NCBI RefSeq assembly: GCF_001402875.1
Contig: NZ_CP012946.1
Location: 2,396,001 to 2,460,000, forward strand
Reading direction: 5' to 3'
DNA from: Blastochloris viridis
Lineage (GTDB): Bacteria; Pseudomonadota; Alphaproteobacteria; Rhizobiales; Xanthobacteraceae
Length of the DNA: 64,000 nucleotides
The position numbers and the translations under genes are program-made. The notes beneath the pieces were generated by a model. It did not search any database. It worked only from the letters and a program-made list of their open reading frames with translations, and was not told where the DNA came from. This document shows, piece by piece, positions 27,260-37,128 of the stretch; position 1 is the first letter of the stretch, and each line of letters begins with the position of its first letter.

Positions 27260-28570
27260 TCACTGGCCGTAGACCGGAAAGCGCCGGGTCAGCTCGCCGA
27301 CCTTGGCCGCCACCGCGGCCTCCGCCGCCGCATTGCCGGCCTCGCCGTTGCTCGACAGCCCGTCGAGCGCCTCGGCGATGAACGCGCCGACCTGGGCGAA
27401 CTCCGGGGCGCCGAAGCCGCGGCTGGTCGCAGCCGGGGTGCCGAGCCGGATGCCGGAGGTCACCATCGGCTTTTCGGGGTCGAACGGGATGCCGTTCTTG
27501 TTGCAGGTGAGGTGCGCGCGCCCGAGCGCGGCTTCCGCCGCCTTGCCGGTCAGCGACTTCGGCCGCAGATCGACCAGCAGCAGGTGGTTGTCGGTGCCGC
27601 CGGTGACCAGCGCGAAGCCGGCCTTCAGCAGGGTGTCGGCCAGCACCTTGGCGTTGGCCACCACCTGGGCAGCGTAGGCGCGGAACTCCGGCCGCAGCGC
27701 CTCGCCGAACGCCACCGCCTTGGCGGCGATCACGTGCATCAGCGGGCCGCCCTGAAGGCCGGGGAAGATCGCCGAGTTGATCTTCTTGGCGAGCCCCTCG
27801 TCGTTGGTGAGGATCAGGCCGCCGCGCGGGCCGCGCAGGGTCTTGTGGGTGGTCGAGGTGACGACGTGGGCGTGCGGGAACGGCGAGGGATGCGCGCCGC
27901 CCGCCACCAGCCCGGCGAAGTGGGCGATGTCGACCATGAAATAGGCGCCGACCTCGTCGCAGATGGCGCGGAAGCGGGCGAAGTCCCAATGGCGGGCATA
28001 GGCCGAGCCGCCGGCCAGGATCAGCTTCGGCTTGTGCTCGCGGGCGAGCTTCTCCACCGCGTCCATGTCGATGCGCTGGTCATCCGGGCGCACATTGTAC
28101 GGCACCACGTTGAACCACTTGCCGGACATGTTGACCGAGCTGCCGTGGGTCAGGTGGCCGCCGGCGGAGAGGTCGAGGCCCATGAAGGTATCGCCGGGCT
28201 TCAGCAGCGCCAGGAACACCGCCTGGTTGGCCTGGCTGCCGGAATTGGCCTGAACGTTGGCGAAGGCGCAGCCGAACAGCGTCTTGGCGCGGTCGATCGC
28301 GATGTTCTCGGCGATATCGACGAACTCACAGCCGCCATAGTAGCGCCGGCCGGGATAACCCTCGGCGTACTTGTTGGTCATGATCGAGCCTTGGGCCTCG
28401 AGCACGGCGCGCGAGACGATGTTCTCCGAGGCGATCAGTTCGATATGGTCCTGGAGCCGCGTCAGCTCCTTGGCGATGGTGGAGGCGATCTCGGGATCGC
28501 TCTCGGCCAGCGAGGCGGTGAAGAAACTGTCGAATAGCGGCCGGCTGCGCTCGACGTCGGAAACCGACAT
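27260..28570 (-). CDS. glyA: Serine hydroxymethyltransferase
   Basis: A 436-residue PLP enzyme that interconverts serine and glycine with tetrahydrofolate. The PLP lysine lies in [16 protein letters not shown]; other motifs are [33 protein letters not shown] and [13 protein letters not shown]. The ATG at 28570 is chosen because the family starts there ([17 protein letters not shown]); a longer reading upstream is not conserved-looking. It heads the rib cluster. No glycine riboswitch is seen upstream. Confidence 0.96.
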   Translation of the reverse strand: MSVSDVERSRPLFDSFFTASLAESDPEIASTIAKELTRLQDHIELIASENIVSRAVLEAQGSIMTNKYAEGYPGRRYYGGCEFVDIAENIAIDRAKTLFGCAFANVQANSGSQANQAVFLALLKPGDTFMGLDLSAGGHLTHGSSVNMSGKWFNVVPYNVRPDDQRIDMDAVEKLAREHKPKLILAGGSAYARHWDFARFRAICDEVGAYFMVDIAHFAGLVAGGAHPSPFPHAHVVTSTTHKTLRGPRGGLILTNDEGLAKKINSAIFPGLQGGPLMHVIAAKAVAFGEALRPEFRAYAAQVVANAKVLADTLLKAGFALVTGGTDNHLLLVDLRPKSLTGKAAEAALGRAHLTCNKNGIPFDPEKPMVTSGIRLGTPAATSRGFGAPEFAQVGAFIAEALDGLSSNGEAGNAAAEAAVAAKVGELTRRFPVYGQ

Positions 28571-28793
28571 GGCCACGCCCCCTCTTGACTCACGGTTGCG
28601 TTGATCCGGTCGCGGCGCGGGCCGAAGCCACGCCGTACGGCCGAAGCGGTCGCTTACCACGACCGACAGGGGTCGCCAAGGCGACCGGACCCAAGATATG
28701 GCCCGGAGCGGGCAATTATTGCGGAGACTCGCGGGTACTCGGCCAGGGCGGGAGCGGAAGGGTGCCACCGCACCTTCGGCATTGACACCCCCC

Positions 28794-29462
28794 TCACGCC
28801 ACCACCGCTAGCAGCGTCAGGTGGTCCCACCACGAATTGGGGCGAACGTGCTGCGACACCACCCGGAAGCCGGCCACCTCCACCTCCGCCACGATGGCGG
28901 CAGCTTCAAGCAGGGCGCGGGTGGGCTTGCCGTCCTCCATCAGGCAGCGCGCGGCAGGGTCGAACCGGGCACGCGCAGTCGCCGATTTCGGCTCGCCGCA
29001 CATGGTGCTGACGACGAACACGCCGTCCGCTTTCGTCACCCGCCGAACCTCGGCGAGACAGGCGGCGCGATCGCAGCCGATGAGGCAGTGCAGGCAATTG
29101 CCATCGATCACGGCGTCGAAGCAGCCGTCTGAACAGGCTGGCATGGCCCGCACGTCGCCCCGGCGGAACGTGCCGGCGAGGCCACGCGCCTCGAACGCCG
29201 CATGCGCCCAGGCAACGGCGTCGCCGGATTGCTCGATGCCCTCGACGCGGTAGCCCTGCTCGGCGAAAAGCGCCGACACCAACCCATTGCCGCAGCCGAG
29301 TTCGAGGAGGTGCGCCGGTGGCGGCGGAAAGTCCGCATGCCGCCGCAGCCACGCCAGCGTCTGCATCCAACCGTCGCGACGGCGGGTGGCGGCGGCGCCA
29401 CCCCAGCCGGCCGCGCCTGCCGCCCGCAGCCGGGCGTATTCGACATTCACGTCCTGGCTCAT
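28794..29462 (-). CDS. Class I SAM-dependent methyltransferase
   Basis: A 222-residue protein with a standard SAM-binding core: [19 protein letters not shown] (about 52-70), [14 protein letters not shown], and the post-II motif [15 protein letters not shown]. The rest is methyltransferase type 11-like. The substrate is unknown. It has no operon partner; the next gene upstream is the RND system on the opposite strand. Confidence 0.85.
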   Translation of the reverse strand: MSQDVNVEYARLRAAGAAGWGGAAATRRRDGWMQTLAWLRRHADFPPPPAHLLELGCGNGLVSALFAEQGYRVEGIEQSGDAVAWAHAAFEARGLAGTFRRGDVRAMPACSDGCFDAVIDGNCLHCLIGCDRAACLAEVRRVTKADGVFVVSTMCGEPKSATARARFDPAARCLMEDGKPTRALLEAAAIVAEVEVAGFRVVSQHVRPNSWWDHLTLLAVVA

Positions 29463-29933
29463 GCGAATGCCTCCCTGGGTGCCGGCTCCGGACGGGCGCC
29501 GACATGCTGTCGCCGTGATCCTGGACCATCATTGTATTGTTTCACCACCGTCGTGCTGCGCCGCGCTCCTACCATTCTGCCGAGACCCAGAATGTCCTTC
29601 TCCGAAAAGTCGTCAGCCGGAGAGGCATTTCATGCAGATATTGCCACATCCGAAGTTGCGAGCCTGCCGCCGCGATCCAAGTTCGACTGCCATCCGCTCG
29701 CAATTGTTTGATCGGACCCGAGTGCAGGTGGACGGCGGGGTCGCAACGTTTGCTAAAAATTAAGGTGGCCGGATCGGCGCGCCGGGCTAAACGTAAAAGA
29801 GTCTGTATCTACATTTGGCGTAAGCCATTTTAGCGTATCCCGGCCGTGCGGGACCGTTGCGCACCGAAACGCTCCGCCGAGCGGTGCGCTCCCGCATCGC
29901 CCGTCGGCCATTTTCGAACACGTTGGACCGGAC
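29463..29933. other. Divergent intergenic region
   Basis: 471 bp between the methyltransferase and the efflux genes. No gene is supported. The last 170 bp are more AT-rich than the surroundings and should hold the efflux promoter, but I see no convincing operator, and no regulator gene is adjacent. Confidence 0.4.
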
Positions 29934-31127
29934 ATGTCGCGTTTTCGCTCCCTGCCGATTGCCACCCTGGTCGTGCTGGCCGGGCTCGGATGGCTGTTCT
30001 GGCCACAGCTCAAGCCGCTGGTGGCGATGGTCCCCGGCCTATCGAGCTTGGCCGAACACCAAGGCGACGCCGCCCGACCAGCCGCCGCACCGCGCGGCGT
30101 GCCGGTGGTGACCGACAAGGTCGAGCGCAAGGACGTGCCGCGGACGCTGGACGCGGTCGGCACCGTCCAGTCGATCGCCTCGATCCTGATCCGACCGCGC
30201 ACCGACAGCGAGATCACCGCGATCCACGTCGAGGAAGGCGCCAAGGTCAAGGCCGGCGAGCTTCTGTTCACGCTCGACGACCGGGTGCTGCAGGCCCAAC
30301 TTGCCCAGGTCGAGGCCCAGGCCCACAAGGACGAGGCCCAGCTCGAACAGGCCAAGCGCGACCTCGACCGCGCCGAGGACCTGCTGCGGCGCAAGATCTC
30401 GACCCAGGTGCAGCGCGACATCGCCGCGACGCTGGTCCGCGTCAACGAGGCGCAGCTTGCCTCCGACCGCGCCCAGCGCGACAGCCTGCTCGCCTCGCTC
30501 AGCTACACCAAGATTGTCGCGCCGGTGTCCGGCCGGATCGGCTCGATCACCGCCAAGGTCGGCGCCGTGGTGCGCGCCGCCGATTCCGGCGTGATCGCCA
30601 CCATCAACCAGTTCGACCCGATCTATGTGGCGTTCTCGATCCCGCAGTCGGCGCTGGTGCCGCTGCGCCAGGCGATGGCCGAACGTCCGGTCAGCGCCGA
30701 GGTGAGCACGCCGCGCAAGCCGGTGCGCGGCACCGTGACCTTCGTCGAGAACGCGGTCGATCCCGCCACCGGAACGGTGCTGGTCAAGGCGACCATGCCC
30801 AATAGCGATGAGTTGCTGTGGCCGGGTGCGTTCGCGTCGGTCCAGGTCATCCTCGGCGAACAGGCCGGCGCCACCGTGGTGCCGTCGGCGGCGGTGCAAA
30901 TCGGCCAGGACGGGGCGTTCGTGTTCGTCGTCAAGGACGGCAAGGCTGAGCTCAAGCGCGTCGCGGTCGAGCGCACCCAGGGCGATGTCACCGTGCTCGC
31001 CTCCGGCGTCGAGCCGGGCGAGGACGTGGTGATCGACGGCCAGCTCCGCCTCGTCAACGGCGCCCCGATCAACCGCAATCCAGCGCGCGCCACCACCGCC
31101 GCACCCGCCCTCGCCAACGGAAGCTGA
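29934..31127 (+). CDS. RND efflux system periplasmic adaptor (membrane fusion protein)
   Basis: A 397-residue HlyD/AcrA-type adaptor. An N-terminal anchor (about 9-23) precedes the lipoyl half-motif RPRTDSEITAIHVEEGAKVKAGELLFTLDD, an alpha-helical hairpin (AQVEAQAHKDEAQLEQAKRDL), the second lipoyl half (YTKIVAPVSGRIGSITAKVGAVV) and a beta-barrel domain. It links the inner-membrane pump to an outer-membrane channel. The pump gene follows after 4 bp. No outer-membrane factor gene is present here. Confidence 0.93.
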   Translation: MSRFRSLPIATLVVLAGLGWLFWPQLKPLVAMVPGLSSLAEHQGDAARPAAAPRGVPVVTDKVERKDVPRTLDAVGTVQSIASILIRPRTDSEITAIHVEEGAKVKAGELLFTLDDRVLQAQLAQVEAQAHKDEAQLEQAKRDLDRAEDLLRRKISTQVQRDIAATLVRVNEAQLASDRAQRDSLLASLSYTKIVAPVSGRIGSITAKVGAVVRAADSGVIATINQFDPIYVAFSIPQSALVPLRQAMAERPVSAEVSTPRKPVRGTVTFVENAVDPATGTVLVKATMPNSDELLWPGAFASVQVILGEQAGATVVPSAAVQIGQDGAFVFVVKDGKAELKRVAVERTQGDVTVLASGVEPGEDVVIDGQLRLVNGAPINRNPARATTAAPALANGS

Positions 31128-31131
31128 GCCC

Positions 31132-34100
31132 ATGCTGTCTGCGCTGTGCATCCGCCGCCCGGTGATGACCATCCTGCTGATGGTGTCGTTCGTCGTGGCG
31201 GGCCTGTTTGCCTACCGCCAGCTTCCGGTGGCGGCGGTGCCGCGCGTCGACTTTCCCACCATCCAGGTGTCGGGCTCGCTGCCCGGCGCCAGCCCGGAGA
31301 CGATGGCGGCATCGGTTGCCTCGATCCTGGAGCGGCAGTTCTCCACCATCGCCGGCGTCACCTCGATGGCCTCGACCTCGACGCTGGGCCAGACCTCGAT
31401 CGTTCTGCAGTTCGACCTGAACCGCAACATCGACGGCGCCGCGCTCGACGTGCAGTCGGCGATCTCGACCGCGCAGCGCAAGCTGCCGACCGACATGACG
31501 ACGCCGCCAAGCTTTCGGAAGGTGAACCCGGCCGACGCGCCGGTGCTGTTCCTGGCGCTGTCGTCGACCCAAGCCCGGCTGTCGGATGTCGACGCCTTCG
31601 CCCAATCCTCGATCGTGCCCAGGCTGTCGACGCTGCCCGGCGTCGCCCAGGTGATGGTGTTCGGCTCGCAGAAATATGCGGTCCGGGTGCGCGCCGACCT
31701 CGACCAGCTGGCAGCGCGCGGCCTCAGCCTCGCCGAAGTCCAGACCGCGCTCGCCAACGCCAATTCGCTGACGCCGGTGGGCTCGGTCACCCAGAGCAAC
31801 CGCAACGTCATTTTGGATTCGACCGGCCCGATCATGCGTGCTGCCGACTTCATGCCGGTGGTGGTGGCTTGGCAGAACGGCGCGCCGGTGCGGGTCGAGG
31901 ACATTGGCACCGCCATCGACTCGATCGAGAACGACAAGGTGGCGAGCTGGTTCAACGGCGACCGCGCCATCGTGCTGGCGGTGCAGAGGCAGCCCGACGC
32001 CAACACCGTCGAGGTGGTCGACCGCATTCAGCAGATGATGCCGCAGATCCGCGCCGAGCTGCCGTCCGGCGTCAGCATCGACGTGATGATGGATCGCTCC
32101 AAGCCGATCCGTGCCGCCATCGAGGACGTCGAGATTACGCTCGGCATCGCCATGGTGCTGGTGATCATCGTCATCTACTTCTTCCTGCGCAGCGCGCGGG
32201 CGACGCTGATCCCGGCGATTGCGCTGCCGATCTCGCTGATCGGCACCTTCGCCGGCATGTATCTGTTCGGCCATTCCATCGACAACATCTCGCTGCTGGC
32301 GCTGACGCTGTCGGTCGGCTTCGTGGTCGACGATGCCATCGTCATGCTCGAGAACATCATGCGCCACGTCGAGAAGGGCGAGAACCCTTACGACGCGGCG
32401 CTGAAGGGCTCGCGCGAGGTCGGCTTCACCATCATCTCGATGACGGTTTCGCTGGTGGCGGTGTTCATCCCGGTGCTGTTCATGGGCGGGGTGGTGGGTC
32501 GGATGTTCAACGAGTTCGGCCTCGTCATCTCGATGTCGATCATCATCTCCGGCATCGTGTCGCTGACGCTGACGCCGATGCTGTGCTCGCGGCTGCTCCG
32601 GCCGCAGATCGAGGAGCCGCGGCACAATTTCATGCTGCGCGGCTTCGAGCGCGGCTTCGAGGCGGTGGCGGCCGGCTATGCGTGGTCGCTGCGCAAGGTG
32701 ATCGCCCACAAGCTGGTGATGCTGGCGGTGACGCTGGCGACCTTCGTCGTCACCTTCGAGCTCTACCGCGACATTCCGAAGGGGTTCTTCCCCAGCGAGG
32801 ACAACGGCCTGATCTCCGGCTCGACGGTGGGGCCGGACGACGCCTCGTTCGAGGCGATGGTGGAGCGCCAGAAGGTGGTGGCCGAGATCATCGGCAAGGA
32901 CCCCGACGTCGTCACGGTGATGTCCACGGTCGGCTCCGGCCCCGGCGCCAACACCCAGAACGCCGGCCGGCTGTTCATCGGCCTGCGCGACAAGCCAGAG
33001 CGCAAGGACGACGTCCAGCAGGTGATCCAGCGGCTGCGGCGCGAGGTCGCCGAGGTGCCCGGCATCAACACCTTCTTCCAGCCGGTGCAGTCGATCTCGG
33101 TCGGCGCGGTGTCCTCGCGCAGCCAGTACCAGTACACGCTGCAATCGACCGACCTCAAGGCGCTGCGCGCATTCGCGCCGCAGATCGAAAGCCGCATGCG
33201 GCAGATCCCCGGCGTGCTCGACGTCAATTCCGATCTGCAGATCAAGGCGCGCGCCGGCTACGTCACCATCGACCGCGACCTCGCCGCCCGGCTCGGACTC
33301 AATGTCGATCAGATCCGCAACCTGTTCTATTCGGCCTACGGCTCGCGGCAGGTGTCGACCATCTACGCGCCGGACGACACCTATCAGGTGATCCTGGAAG
33401 CCGACCCCAAATACACCGACCCCGGCGAACTGCTGCGCCGCCTCACCGTGCGCACGGCGAGCGGGGCGGCGATCCCGCTCGATGCGGTGGCCAAGCTCGA
33501 CCAGCAGCCCACTGCCCTCACCGCCTCCCACCTCGGCCAGCTGCCGGCGGTGACGATCTCGTTCAACCTCCAGCCCGGCGTGTCGCTCGGCGACGCGGTG
33601 AGCCGCATCGAGCAGGTGACGCGCGACATCGGCCTGCCGGCGACGATCTCGACCACCTTCCAGGGCACGGCGCAGCTGTTCCAGGACGCGCTCGCCAACC
33701 AGGGCCTGCTGCTGTTCGCCGCCGTCATCGTCATCTACATCGTGCTCGGCATCCTCTACGAGAGCTTCATCCACCCGCTGACGATTTTGTCCGGCCTGCC
33801 GACCGCCGGCATCGGCGCGCTGATCGCGCTGGAACTCGCCGGGATGGACCTCTCGGTGATCGCGATGATCGGCCTTGTGATGCTGATCGGCATCGTCAAG
33901 AAGAACGCCATCATGCTGGTCGACTTCGCCAGCACCCGGCAGCAGGCCGGCGCCTCGGCCGAGGACGCCATCGTCGAGGCGGCGGCGCTGCGCTTTCGCC
34001 CGATCATGATGACGACGTTCGCCGCGGTGTTCGGCACGCTGCCGATCTCGCTCGGCATCGGCGCCGGCGCCGAGCTGCGCCAGCCGCTCGGCATCGCGGT

Positions 34101-34254
34101 GGTCGGCGGGCTGTGCCTGTCGCAGCTCTTGACGCTCTACATCACGCCGGTGGTGTTCCTGGCGTTCGACCGGCTGTCGAAGCGGCGGCCGGGCAAGGAC
34201 AGCCCGCACCCGGTCGAGGCGGAGGACAAGCCGCGCCGCATCGCGGCGGAGTGA
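31132..34254 (+). CDS. RND multidrug efflux permease (MdtB/MuxB-like)
   Basis: A 1040-residue inner-membrane pump of the AcrB superfamily, normal in length. Key features are the first helix with CIRRPVMTILLMVSFVVAG, the proton-relay aspartates in LSVGFVVDDAIVMLENIMRH, the GLVMLIGIVKKNAIMLVDFA repeat in the second half, and FRPIMMTTFAAVFGTLPIS near the end. These place it with MdtB/MdtC-type heavy drug and bile-salt pumps. It is transcribed with the adaptor just upstream. A long open frame on the opposite strand is only a base-composition shadow. Confidence 0.95.
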   Translation: MLSALCIRRPVMTILLMVSFVVAGLFAYRQLPVAAVPRVDFPTIQVSGSLPGASPETMAASVASILERQFSTIAGVTSMASTSTLGQTSIVLQFDLNRNIDGAALDVQSAISTAQRKLPTDMTTPPSFRKVNPADAPVLFLALSSTQARLSDVDAFAQSSIVPRLSTLPGVAQVMVFGSQKYAVRVRADLDQLAARGLSLAEVQTALANANSLTPVGSVTQSNRNVILDSTGPIMRAADFMPVVVAWQNGAPVRVEDIGTAIDSIENDKVASWFNGDRAIVLAVQRQPDANTVEVVDRIQQMMPQIRAELPSGVSIDVMMDRSKPIRAAIEDVEITLGIAMVLVIIVIYFFLRSARATLIPAIALPISLIGTFAGMYLFGHSIDNISLLALTLSVGFVVDDAIVMLENIMRHVEKGENPYDAALKGSREVGFTIISMTVSLVAVFIPVLFMGGVVGRMFNEFGLVISMSIIISGIVSLTLTPMLCSRLLRPQIEEPRHNFMLRGFERGFEAVAAGYAWSLRKVIAHKLVMLAVTLATFVVTFELYRDIPKGFFPSEDNGLISGSTVGPDDASFEAMVERQKVVAEIIGKDPDVVTVMSTVGSGPGANTQNAGRLFIGLRDKPERKDDVQQVIQRLRREVAEVPGINTFFQPVQSISVGAVSSRSQYQYTLQSTDLKALRAFAPQIESRMRQIPGVLDVNSDLQIKARAGYVTIDRDLAARLGLNVDQIRNLFYSAYGSRQVSTIYAPDDTYQVILEADPKYTDPGELLRRLTVRTASGAAIPLDAVAKLDQQPTALTASHLGQLPAVTISFNLQPGVSLGDAVSRIEQVTRDIGLPATISTTFQGTAQLFQDALANQGLLLFAAVIVIYIVLGILYESFIHPLTILSGLPTAGIGALIALELAGMDLSVIAMIGLVMLIGIVKKNAIMLVDFASTRQQAGASAEDAIVEAAALRFRPIMMTTFAAVFGTLPISLGIGAGAELRQPLGIAVVGGLCLSQLLTLYITPVVFLAFDRLSKRRPGKDSPHPVEAEDKPRRIAAE

Positions 34255-34275
34255 GCAGTTTCGACGACCTGGGCA

Positions 34276-34388
34276 TCGTCATCCCGGGCGAGCGTCAGCG
34301 AGTTCCGGGATCGTCTTCAGGAAAAGGTACCCCTTGCGGAAAACGGTCCCGGGTCGCGCACCTGCGGTGCTTGCCCGGGACGACGACC
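34276..34388. repeat. CCCGGG-type palindromic repeat, copy 1
   Basis: Begins TCGTCATCCCGGGCG and ends GCCCGGGACGACGAC, with an internal AACGGTCCCGGGTCGCG. A close relative is at 51950-52060. About 110 bp long; between the RND gene and bpt (convergent). Confidence 0.6.
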
Positions 34389-34505
34389 TGAGCTTCGTCA
34401 TCCCGGTCAAGGCGCACGCCCAGTGCCGGGACGTCCGCAGGAAGAACGCGCAGGGCGCAACACGCGGCGCTGCTTGCGTCCGATCAGGTGCCCGGAACGG
34501 CGCGG

Positions 34506-35258
34506 TCACGCCGTCTCCACGCCCTCCCAACCCTCCGGCCCCAGCCGCTGCTGCGGGTTGAAGTGGCGCTTGTAGTCCATCTTGCGCGAGCCATCGACCC
34601 AATAGCCGAGATAGACGTAAGGCAGGCTGAGGCGGCGGGCCTTGGCGATGTGGTCGAGGATGATGAAGCCGCCGAGCGAGCGCTGGCTCTCGCCGGGATC
34701 GTAGAACGAATAGACCATCGACAGCCCGTCGGAGAGCACGTCGGTGAGGCAGACGCCAAGCAGCTGGCCGGTGCCGCGGCCATTGATGGCGGTGTCGGGG
34801 CCGCGGCGGCGGTATTCGATCAGCCGGGTGCGGACGTGGCTGTCCTCGATCATCATGGCGTAGTCGAGCACGCTCATGTCGGCCATGCCGCCATTGGGGT
34901 GGCGGGCGTCGAGGTAGCTGCGAAACAGCGAATACTGCTCCGCCGTCGGCACCGCCCCCCGCACGTCTCCCACCACGTCGGCATTGCGGCGCATCGCCCG
35001 CTTCTGGCTGGCGGTGGGCACGAAGTCGTCCACCACCACCCGCACCGACACGCAGGCGCGGCACAGCTCGCAGGCCGGGCGGTAGGCGATCGACTGCGAG
35101 CGGCGGAAGCCGCCGTGGGTCAGCATGTCATTGAGCGCGGCGGCGCGGTCTCCGACCAGATGCGTGAACACCTTGCGTTCCTCCTTGCCCGGCAGATAGG
35201 GGCAGGTGGTCGGCGCGGTCAGATAGAATTGCGGGGTATCGCGGGGCTGCTGAGTCAC
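34506..35258 (-). CDS. bpt: Aspartate/glutamate leucyltransferase
   Basis: A 250-residue Bpt/ATE-family enzyme that adds leucine from Leu-tRNA to proteins starting with Asp or Glu, marking them for ClpS/ClpAP degradation. Diagnostic segments are [42 protein letters not shown] (the Cys-rich N-terminal ATE motif) and [17 protein letters not shown] near the C terminus. The length and motifs fit the bacterial Bpt branch. Confidence 0.93.
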   Translation of the reverse strand: MTQQPRDTPQFYLTAPTTCPYLPGKEERKVFTHLVGDRAAALNDMLTHGGFRRSQSIAYRPACELCRACVSVRVVVDDFVPTASQKRAMRRNADVVGDVRGAVPTAEQYSLFRSYLDARHPNGGMADMSVLDYAMMIEDSHVRTRLIEYRRRGPDTAINGRGTGQLLGVCLTDVLSDGLSMVYSFYDPGESQRSLGGFIILDHIAKARRLSLPYVYLGYWVDGSRKMDYKRHFNPQQRLGPEGWEGVETA

Positions 35259-35558
35259 GGAGGCTCACCGATCGAACCACAAGCAAGGGTCGCAACACGA
35301 CGTCGATTTGCGCCAGAAGCGCGGCAGGCGGCACGGCGTCGGCGAATTGGACGCATCCGAAACCGGCATCAAGGCCGGCGCGTCGTCGTCCGGTTGCCGA
35401 AAACCCCGCCTTCGAACACGGGTGTTCGGCGAAATCTGGTCCGGGATCGCGACGCGATCGTCCGAACTTCGCATCGCTGAAGATTCGTTAGCATGCCTGA
35501 GAGTTTGGCGAGGTCAAACGCTTCATCGCGCCGCCGGCCGCAGCGACTTTACGGCAGC
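35259..35558. other. Gene-free spacer
   Basis: 300 bp between bpt and the RDD gene, both on the minus strand. No gene, RNA or clear dyad is seen apart from a short GAACACGGGTGTTC dyad at 35415-35428. Confidence 0.4.
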
Positions 35559-36161
35559 TCAACGGCGGATCACCAGTTCCATCGAGCGCGGCACCGTATT
35601 GATCATCACCATGCCGCAGATGAAATCGTGCAGCAGCCGCCGGCGGCCGTTGAACAGACCCACCGCCAGCACCAGCGGCGTCAGCGCCGACACCGAAATA
35701 TAGAGCGCGATCAGATGAACGCAGGCGAGCAGCGGATAGACCTTGGCGCCATACCAGGTGCGCATCTCCAGCCCGTTCATCCGCATGCCGACAGTGGCGG
35801 AAAACGGCCCGCCCAGCGTCATCGCGGTATAAAACAGCGCCCATCCCACCGCGATCGGGCCGAGCAGCCACAGCAGCACGAAGCCGAGCCCCAACGTCAA
35901 CACGCCGAACACGGTGAACACCAGCGACAGCGCGACAATGGGGGCAATAATGATGCAGGCGTCGACCAGAAAGGCGCCGAACCGGCGTTGCAGCACGCCG
36001 GCGAACAGCTCGGGCTCGGCCTCGGGCTTATAGGCGTGCGGCCGATTGAAATCGTGCGCCGGCGGGGTGCCGAGCGGGCGGGCGCGATCGGGACGATTGC
36101 CGCGGTCGCTGCGGCGGCGAACGGGTCCTGACGGTTCGGAATGGTCCGGCAAAAGGGGCAT
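35559..36161 (-). CDS. RDD-family membrane protein
   Basis: A 200-residue integral membrane protein. A polar, arginine-rich N-terminal 55 residues precede the RDD domain: FGAFLVDACIIIAPIVALS (the R..D..D type opening is RRFGAFLVDA), two further hydrophobic segments and GMRMNGLEMRTWYGAKV, closing with RRRLLHDFICGMVMINT. The ATG at 36161 follows GGAGACCTTG. The molecular role is unknown; some family members affect ion exchange. Confidence 0.88.
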   Translation of the reverse strand: MPLLPDHSEPSGPVRRRSDRGNRPDRARPLGTPPAHDFNRPHAYKPEAEPELFAGVLQRRFGAFLVDACIIIAPIVALSLVFTVFGVLTLGLGFVLLWLLGPIAVGWALFYTAMTLGGPFSATVGMRMNGLEMRTWYGAKVYPLLACVHLIALYISVSALTPLVLAVGLFNGRRRLLHDFICGMVMINTVPRSMELVIRR

Positions 36162-36450
36162 CAAGGTCTCCGCGGCGGGCGCCGCCCGGCACCGGCCGTC
36201 TGCATCGAGAAAATCTTCACCGAGTTGATCGTGACAGCCGATCGCGTCAATTCGCGGGCTTGGTCAGAGCATGGTCGCACCATCGGTCCTTTCTAGTTGC
36301 CGCGCGCCCGAGCGGGGTTGCGCCGGATCGGCCATGGATGCGTTCAATTTCTGCAACGGCGGCCGGTTCCCTCGCCCGGCCCGGCACCGGCCGGGTTTTC
36401 CGCCGCCCGCCCACCGGCTATGACGGCAGCATCCGCAAGGGAACTGAACC

Positions 36451-37044
36451 ATGACATCGCCCACCCCCCTGTCGCGCTGGCGCCGGCTGCAGGCCGAGAC
36501 CGACGCCGTTCACCGCGCGCTCGACGCTCGCATCATGGCAGGCGCGCCGTTCCGGGATGCCGGGCGCTACGGCCGCTTTCTGCGGATGCAGCTCGGGTTC
36601 TTCCGCGACATCGACGCGCTCTATGGCGATGGCGCGCTTGGCGCCGTGGTGCCCGATCTCGCCGAGCGCCGCCGGCTGGCACTGGCCGAGCAGGACGTCC
36701 GCGACCTCAACATCGCGCTGCCGGCGGCCGAGGCGCCGGTGTTCGCCGGCGCCATCGACCCGCCCACCGCGCTGGGCTGGCTCTACGTTGCCGAAGGTGC
36801 CGACCTCGGCTCGCCATTCCTGCTCAAGGAAACCGCCAAGATCGGGTTCGACGACAGCTTCGGCGCCCGCCACATGCGCGGCCACCCGGAGGGCCGCGGC
36901 AAGCACTGGCACCGCTTCACCGACGCGCTCGACGCCGCAACGCTGACGCCGGAGGAGGACGCCCGCGTCACCGCCGGCGCGTTCGCCGCCTTCGCCCGCG
37001 TCACCGCGCTGTTCGAGGCGGCGGGGTTGGCGGACGAAACCTGA
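36451..37044 (+). CDS. Heme oxygenase-like protein
   Basis: A 197-residue helical protein resembling bacterial heme oxygenases of the HemO/BphO type. The proximal haem ligand would be H21 in ETDAVHRALDARI; the distal-helix glycine region is GWLYVAEGADLGSPFLLKE. Such enzymes open haem to biliverdin, releasing iron and CO, for iron acquisition or to feed a bacteriophytochrome. No phytochrome or haem-uptake gene is next to it, so the purpose is open. Confidence 0.82.
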   Translation: MTSPTPLSRWRRLQAETDAVHRALDARIMAGAPFRDAGRYGRFLRMQLGFFRDIDALYGDGALGAVVPDLAERRRLALAEQDVRDLNIALPAAEAPVFAGAIDPPTALGWLYVAEGADLGSPFLLKETAKIGFDDSFGARHMRGHPEGRGKHWHRFTDALDAATLTPEEDARVTAGAFAAFARVTALFEAAGLADET

Positions 37045-37128
37045 CGCCACCAATTGGGCACCGGCGAAGCCCTGGCTCCGTCCCGCGCACGGCGAGACCC
37101 GGGACATCGTTCCGGGTCGATGTCGCGG

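Noticed and set aside
28571..28793. Glycine riboswitch before glyA
   Set aside because: No paired glycine aptamer features were recognised; the region is unremarkable.
31069..34209. A 1046-codon open frame on the minus strand opposite the RND pump
   Set aside because: It is rich in Arg/His/Asp repeats without any family motif and mirrors a clear RND permease gene: a shadow caused by high GC at third positions.
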